64,000 nucleotides of DNA, taken from the NCBI GenBank assembly GCA_036852015.1, contig JAANDG010000037.1, positions 372,001 through 436,000 of the forward strand, given 5' to 3'. Source of the DNA: Pelodera strongyloides (lineage: Eukaryota; Nematoda; Chromadorea; Rhabditida; Rhabditidae). The notes under the pieces were generated by a model, which was not told where the DNA came from, did no database searches, and saw only the letters and a list, made by a program, of their open reading frames with translations. Made by a program: the position numbers and the translations under genes. This document shows, piece after piece, positions 57,393 through 64,000 of this stretch; position 1 is the first letter of the stretch; each line of letters begins with the position of its first letter.

Positions 57393-57519
57393 ATCTATAA
57401 ATTAAACTGTGTGGAAAACGAGTGGTTCCGCCAAGCACGGAACCTTGCCTCAGTTTTTCAAAAGGGCCACCATTGGTCACATCACATGGGGGTAAAGTCC
57501 TTCTTTTATGCATTCCCAC

Positions 57520-57668
57520 GATCATCCCTTCCTCCCTCCTCTCTCACTAATCCTCCCTATTTCATCATCACTCATTCCCTTTCATCCCTACTCCTCCTCC
57601 CTCTAAGGTCCTCCCTCCTCGTCTCTTCTTTCATAGGACCCACTCTCCCTCTTATCTCTCTTTATCTG
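57520..57668. repeat. Polypyrimidine strand-asymmetric tract
   Basis: The + strand is almost entirely C and T (CATCCCTTCCTCCCTCCTCT and similar) for about 150 bp, with CTCCTCCCTC motifs repeated. Confidence 0.7.
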
Positions 57669-57915
57669 AATTTCATCTCGGATAACATCTAACCGCCTGT
57701 GCCCTCCAGAGTGAACACACTATTCTCATGTAGGCTTTTTCTATTCAGTCCTTTATATTTATTCACATTGGTTTAGCATCTAGATTGACCCTTTGCGCCA
57801 TCTAAAGTTTGTTTTCTTAACGTTTCTGATTTAGTGTTTTGGACGATTCTAACAACATGTTAAGTTTGTTTAATAACTGTATAGTGAAACGAAACCTTCG
57901 GTGGAATCGCTATGC

Positions 57916-58227
57916 TCAATCTCTTTTTCTCTCACGCTCTGCTTGTTTCTGTACTGTTTGGATTGTTATGAGTATGTGATGTCTGTTTCTATGACTGCCT
58001 ACCATTTCCTTCTCTCTTACTCTGTCTGCTTCTCTCAACTCTGCATCCCAATCCATCTCTCCTCCTAACCGATCAGAACAACTGTCTTCATGTTCAAAAT
58101 CATCTAATGGAAATGCACATAAACAATCTCTTTTTTTCGTACTGACCGAACCATTACACATTTGATGAAGAACTCTCATCCAAAAGCCAGAGGTCAAAAT
58201 CCTACTCTTTTCAACTTCAACTATCAA
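57916..58227 (-). other. Possible minus-strand coding segment
   Basis: An open minus frame contains DCLCAFPLDDFEHED and an acidic/basic LREADRVREKEM stretch up to a GTAGGC donor near 58000. It may be an exon. I found no partners or family. Confidence 0.22.
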
Positions 58228-58458
58228 ATAGGCTATTCCTCCTTTAGGTACATTTTAATTAACGAAATATCTTCGCATCCTAAATCTCAAAAGTCGAAAG
58301 TGCGGTTGCCGATTGCCATAGTTGCACACCAAAACACGCGAGTAGACCAAAATGAGAAAAAAAAACGTTTTCCCTTTAAATTCCTATCCCCGCTTTACAT
58401 TTCCCCGATAGTGGAATATATTCAATTCAATTGCATATGTGCACTTTTACCTTCCTAG

Positions 58459-60531
58459 TGCTCCAAATTATAGGAGTTCAGGTTCACTGATTCATGTTCA
58501 GTTTGTAAAATTTATTCACATACTGTATACATTTACTCCTCACTCAATTTGAATGTGTAAATTAATGCAGACAGGTGATTTTTAGGATTCAGGAACGTCA
58601 ATCCTTTCATGCCATCAAGAATCATTCCTTCAGGAACAGACACTAATTACAACAATTAATAATAAAAACTGGTTCTGTCACCTCTGCCCGCCATTTTACG
58701 GCACGCTCATTAACAAGGGGTTGAAATTTATCCCCGAATAAGGTAATTTATCACCGGTAGGCGACACGTCGAAGATTTTCAGCAAATTTTCTGAAAACGG
58801 AGCATTTTTTTGCACAAAACGCACTGACTTTTGATAATCAGTGATTCTTTGCTTTATAATAACTATTTTTGTAAATCTGTCTACATCATGCACATGAAAA
58901 ACGAAGGCTCGTAGGGTTCATTTCGTTGGGTTGTGCTCAACAAAGCTACCACAAAAGTAAAAGTCGTGTCCACCGCTTACGCGCCGTGGGGTACATCATT
59001 CCGCGCCTAGATTCCGCGGGTTTGATGCACTAGAGGTCTGCGAAGGGCTTTATGTTCGGCTTGCGGCGTATGTCTCTAGGAAAGTTTTCCACATGTCCAT
59101 GTCTGAGCCCTGCCCCTGTGCCCGTTATCCGTCTCAGGTGCGCTGAGCAAGCACGAAATGGGTTTACCGCTGACCTGCCGTTCACTAGACTTGTCATTGT
59201 GCTCTAGAATACGTGATTCCTTCCTCATTTCCACAAGACCGCAGGGATCGGACTCATTAATTATCTGTTCTTTTCACCTTTTTCTGACCTCTCGGATTCC
59301 CAACTTTCAAAAGTCGACAGGCAGACAGTCGTTCGCTTTTCTCGCCCTTAGAAGTTGGTGCCGGAGGAGAATGCCAACGTTTTCCAAATTACCTTTAGAA
59401 TGCTTATTTCAAAATATAAGCTGCGCTTAATTATCTTACTGTAATTAGAATTACTGTAACTAATTTAAGGTTTCTTCAAAGAACTCTGACTCTCAGTATC
59501 AGTACAGTGTTCTGTTGGTTCAAAGCATCTTATCATTCGTAATATGAACTTTTGCGTGACAAAAAAAGGGACTGTCTTGCTTGTTCACTTTACAGTCACG
59601 TTCTTCAAAGGTTCATGCCAGTCTTTAAAAATACTGTATGTTTGGAAACGATTTTATAGTATTTCAATTGCTTCAGTAATTTCAGTAATTCAAATTCGAC
59701 ATTATGGCGTGTCACTACCGTAGCTATGATATGAGAATGTACTTGTTTATGTTTTCGCTTTCGTTATTCATCATGGGCGCCCACAGCAACACGAAGCTTT
59801 TCATTGACTAGTCTAGTGTAGGAAGAGAAAGTTTTGCTTACAAAACATTTTTAAAATGAGAAAACACACGTTGTAACGAAAAAATAGCCCGTATTTACAG
59901 TTATGCTTACAGTTATATAAAGATGTGCTTGTTTTTTCTTGTTTTTTTTTCTTGTTTCATTGATAATGATTAATCTGAAAGTTATAAGGGTGCACTTGTA
60001 GTGTGAATTATAAAACTTGTTTTAATCGCGTTAGTCTTATTGCTAGTTTTTATCTTCTTATTTGGCTGAATCTCGTACTCATGTACTCATGTTACACATA
60101 TAGATTACACTGATTGTCTCATTTTGATATGGAAATAAATGCGTACAAAGTTCAAAGTTCAAACTCAAGCACAACGAAGTACCCGCATTCAAAACGTTCT
60201 GTTTATAACTAACGTGTGAAGAACTACAACTTAATTGATAAACCTAGCTACTACATATTTATCTTTTCGTGTAAAGTACCTCCATTGTGATAAGGACTAC
60301 CTTTCTCCCCTCTTTTCTTGGACTTTGTAAAACTTTGTTCACTCATCTTTGTTATCGTTTTGTATATAAACCGTCAACATCTTCCAGGTCTATGTGTTTC
60401 ATTTGTATCTTGCACTTATTAGTACCGTCTAGTCTCCATTATTAATCGTTTTCCGTGAAAATGATCGATTATCAACCACCAAATGATGTCAAAAATGATA
60501 TTTCAGTATTTTAGCATTTTCCAAAATCAAG
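58459..60531. other. Intergenic upstream of the transporter
   Basis: No supported gene. The 58.7-58.9 kb minus frame reads partly like protein but has no splice context. Promoter elements for the transporter presumably lie near 60.4 kb but none is identifiable. Confidence 0.4.
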
Positions 60532-63500
60532 ATGGCTCCGCCCCCTCCTCCAGTCGGGATTTCGGAAAATCTTCTGAATCAAAACAGAAGAACAAGTGAC
60601 GAAGAAGAGTTACTCAAGGAAATGGAAGAGAAGAAAGTCCTTCTACCCGATGATGTCCTCGAATTATTTGGTGCGTTTATTCATTCGTTAATAAATAATA
60701 TTTTTGGGTTATATTTTCACGATTGATCGATTTCCTGCTTCTCTTTCCTCTTTGGCTTACAATTAGGCGCAAAATTTATTTATTTTTGTGCGGGCTTACG
60801 TTATTGTTTATGCATAAGTTTATTTGTTTATTATATAGCCCTGAGCCCTTATAATAATTATGAAACATATCCTTTAGGCCCTCGCAATTTCACCTTGTTA
60901 ATGTCCATCCTGTCGACGTCGGTGGTGTGGGCTCTGGCAGCGATGCCTTTGATGGCCAGCTCCTTCACGTCGAGTGATTCTGATGGGCATATGACTACCA
61001 TTGTGGCTGAGGTGAGGATTATACAAAGATACATAGTTTGATACGATATGATATGATATGGTATGATATTGAATAACCACTTCCTTGTTTGATAACAGCA
61101 AGAAAAGTGAGAGGTGAAGAGTAAAGAAGAGCGTTCAGACGTGGATGGGAGGGAGATATGAGTTAGTAAAGGACGGATAGAGAAAGATAGGGAAGCGAGA
61201 ACTAAAATACATGACAAAAACTAGGGAAATTAGTTTGGATTTCTCTTAACCTAACTTACCAGTACAGAAGACTATGGACATATGCAAATCGCAAGAAACC
61301 GGTGACGAGAGATTGTACCGTAATGTCCGTAATGGAGTGGATAGGACATCCTAAGACGCAAATTAAATTCCAGCACGTCCACACCTCACCAATTTAATCG
61401 CTGATGCATGCTGTGAATTGAAATTTGTTTAGTTCAACCTAACCGATGACCGTGCATATCTGGCAAACATGCCCACATCTGCATATATGGCCGGGAATAT
61501 GCTCGGAGCTTCATTTATATCACATTTAGCGGATAGGTGAGCTTTATTTTGGTTTATCTACTCCTCTATGCCCAAGAATTGTACGTAAACTATGTTCTAC
61601 TGTCTGCCGTTCTATATAATAGGTGGGAATGAAGTCACGTGTTAGACCTCTTTTAATGGATCTCTTGCAGATTTGGCCGTCGTCCAACCCTGATCGTCTC
61701 TCTGCTGTGTCTGGGTGTCTTCGGAATCACGTCTGCCTTCTCACAATCATTTATTCATTTCTGCTTCTGTCGTTTCCTTCAAGGCAGTTGCTATGCGGTA
61801 CGTCTTCTTTTCGAAAAAAAAATGGAACTTTTTGGACTACTATGTCCAGCCCTCCCAAAAAGGGACATATTGATATTGCATAGTAGAACAAGAATTCACA
61901 TTTGCAGAGAAAATACAATTTCTCGGTTTTCATAAAATATGAAGAATATATATAGGTTCCAATTTACTTGAAGATAGAATGCTAATTTTAGGCCTCTTTG
62001 GTAGCTTGGGTGACCGGATATGAATCGTCATGTGTAGCCATTCGTCCTTTCACCACACTTGCATTCGGAATTGCATGGGTGAGTAACTTGATATGTCGGT
62101 TGCAAAAGAAATCTACGTCGATGTCATAATAATGATCAATGCTCCATTCCAAGCCAGCCCTCAATATAGTTGCACCATATACAATGCAATACTCAACAGT
62201 GGGGAGTCTAGAAGCTTGGCTCGAATGCGGAGACAAACGGTTCTTTCCAAATTTGATAACTATATCTAAACAAACTTCTCTTTCAGTTAATTGGCTACTG
62301 TCTGGTGGCTCCTCTCGCAATGCTCTCTAACTCGTGGAGGAGCCTGCTTCTCTATGTCTCTCTTCCCTCGGCAATCTTCGTCATGTGGATTTACTTGTAC
62401 GTCAAAACTGTTTTCAATACTGTAACTGACTAATTTACTGTAGCCCTGTGACGCAAGGAACTTAGTATTGGAAGAATGGCTTGAACGTAGAGATTTGAAC
62501 CAGCTAGATTTCTATATTAATTGAAGACAAGTTTTAGTTTCGTTCCTGAAACCCTTCATTTCCTAACTTCAAATAGAAAAGAGAAGGCATTGGAGACATG
62601 GATTCAGCAGGTGAATACAACTACTACTTGCAAATTATTAAGTAGGAGTGCAAGAATTAGGCAATTTACTCAGTTCCCCCTGCTGCATAACGTAGGACGC
62701 AAATGTATCACCAGAGACCAGAGACCATATTCACCACTACGATTCCCTCGGGGAAATATTCCCTGGGGACAGAAAATAGCATTCTAATACTAGAAACGCA
62801 CAGAAAAAAATGGGGAATTCCCCTTGGGGAAACGAGTGGTGAATATGGCCTCTGCCTCTGGAATGATACGCCGTTCGCGGTCCGCTGGCGCGTTCCCTGC
62901 TGTCTCCTTAGGTGGGCTCTTCGGCACCAAACCCCCAAACTCGCGGACTATCTTACTCCATGCCCATATTATTTTCATCAGTGACCGGACGAAGATTACC
63001 TATTATGTCTTTGATTTCCTATGTATAATACATATTTCAGGTTTCGTGTACCGGCGGTGACAAATCAGTTTTGGTTTCTCGTATTACTTCGGACAAGGAA
63101 GATCCATCAAAACGGTTCGTTTTGCACATTCAGTTAACCGAGTTTGTTATTCTGAATAAATGGGGCGCTGTGCTATAAGTTCTTGATGTACGTGATGTCA
63201 GCTGATGTTTATACACTACAAAATCTAATAATGACAATATTTCAGTGTGAATGTGCTTCGCGAGATTTGGTCCCACAAAATCTTCCTCGTCTACTTTTTC
63301 GTATTGGCCTATTTGTGGTACGTTTTCTTAATATATTTCGGTAACTTTGTGTTTTCCCGCACGTTCTGCCCAGGACGAGGGTCCAGGAGAAGGATATATA
63401 ATCGTTTGTGTTTTGCTTGTTTCTGAGGAACATTTATAAAATACGTCGGTTACAAGTGATGTATATTGACTAACAATTAGCTCTTTTTAGGGTATGCGAT

Positions 63501-64000
63501 ACCTTTGTGTACTTTGGACTTTCGCTGTTCAGTACAAGACTCTCAGGAAACGAACATGTCAACTACATTCTAATGGGGATTGTGGAATTACCAGCTTACA
63601 TTCTTACACCGGCACTTTGCGAAAAGTAGGTTTTGGTTTAGGTTTCATAATAGTCTTCATGATAAAACGGTTGGAATGTGGTTATTTGCGTAAACGTGAA
63701 TTTTATAATAATTACTAATAATTAGTTCTGTTTATAGAATGGGCCGTCGATCGGTGGTATCTGGAAGTCACATTCTGGCTGCAATGGCTTTCTTCGCTCT
63801 CCTTTTCTTTGAAGGTGAATATCCTAATTTCTTGATCATGAACTGGTTGTTACCTGTGCTTTGGCGGTTTATTTTCATTTTCAGAGGTACCCCCTTTGCT
63901 CGCAGAATACCAAGGATGTTACAATATATTATTATAATAACTTACAATTGCAGATACTTCGATCTTCTACCTTCCCATCTGGTTGTTGGGTAAATTCAGT
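60532..64000 (+). CDS. SLC22-like organic ion transporter (MFS), 5' part
   Basis: Twelve exons join in phase and continue past the window: 60532-60670, 60878-61011, 61433-61536, 61671-61797, 61992-62078, 62287-62396, 62538-62610, 63041-63114, 63246-63317, 63491-63625, 63738-63814 and from 63954. About 392 residues are visible. After a Pro-rich hydrophilic N-terminus come TM1 (about 50-72), a short extracellular loop, then AYLANMPTSAYMAGNMLG and the MFS signature ADRFGRRP after TM2. Further helices lead to VPETLHFL, the position of the SLC22 PESPRWL motif. LREIWSHKIFLVYFFVLAYL is TM7, and KMGRR is the second-half MFS motif. The TM1-TM2 loop is about 30 residues, shorter than the usual ~100 of SLC22 proteins. 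A role in organic cation or anion transport is inferred from family only. Confidence 0.85.
62711..62861. mobile_element. Small palindromic MITE in transporter intron
   Basis: CCAGAGACCAGAGACCATAT and CACCACT at the left are mirrored by AGTGGTGAATATGGCCTCTG and CCTCTGG at the right. CCCTCGGGGAAATATTCCC and its partner form inner arms. It lies in the intron between exons 7 and 8. Confidence 0.75.

Overview
This is a piece of a nematode nuclear genome, most likely a rhabditid or strongylid-type worm. Genes are split into many short exons with strong TTTCAG-type 3' splice sites. The gene content is typically nematode: a TIL-domain protein, a C-type lectin, a tyrosine/glycine-rich secreted peptide, an alfa-1/C9orf72 orthologue and an SLC22 transporter. 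Intergenic DNA is AT-rich and full of small palindromic transposons. I assembled exons by hand from open frames, splice consensus and phase agreement. The species cannot be fixed from the sequence.

Layout, left to right. 0.3-0.9 kb: end of a TIL-domain gene (+). 1.0-1.3 kb: GC-rich minisatellite. 4.5-7.4 kb: seven-exon gene of unknown function (+). 7.7-8.2 kb: tRNA-like SINE remnants. 9.3-13.3 kb: two-domain C-type lectin (+). 14.9-15.4 kb: DPH3, the diphthamide CSL zinc-finger protein (+). 15.8-22.6 kb: about 22-exon C9orf72/alfa-1 orthologue (+). 25.5-29.3 kb: unrecognised 400-residue protein (+). 30.1-30.7 kb: nested MITEs. 31.1-31.5 kb: tyrosine/glycine-rich secreted peptide (+). 31.8-34.2 kb: weaker minus-strand exons and a SINE.

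35.1-48.3 kb is the most striking part. It is a 13.2-kb unit bounded by two 588-bp LTRs that I read as identical, flanked by a 5-bp duplication (CGTTC) and inserted into a TTAA-type MITE. Inside are a BEL/Pao gag and protease, but no recognisable reverse transcriptase, RNase H or integrase belonging to the element. It also holds a second zinc-knuckle segment, a 5'-truncated CR1-like LINE, another MITE, an antisense chain of exons, a tRNA-containing palindrome and a 166-bp satellite. It looks like a giant non-autonomous or composite retrotransposon carrying ordinary genomic DNA.

48.6-64 kb: another TTAA MITE, a small secreted protein (-), a frameshifted second copy of the tyrosine/glycine peptide (-), an approximately 31-bp minisatellite, a long gene-poor stretch, and finally the 5' part of an SLC22-like transporter (+) that runs off the right edge.

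The host genes do not form a pathway. DPH3 and alfa-1 are same-strand neighbours about 400 bp apart. The lectin, TIL protein, tyrosine/glycine peptide and small secreted proteins are typical of surface or defence functions.
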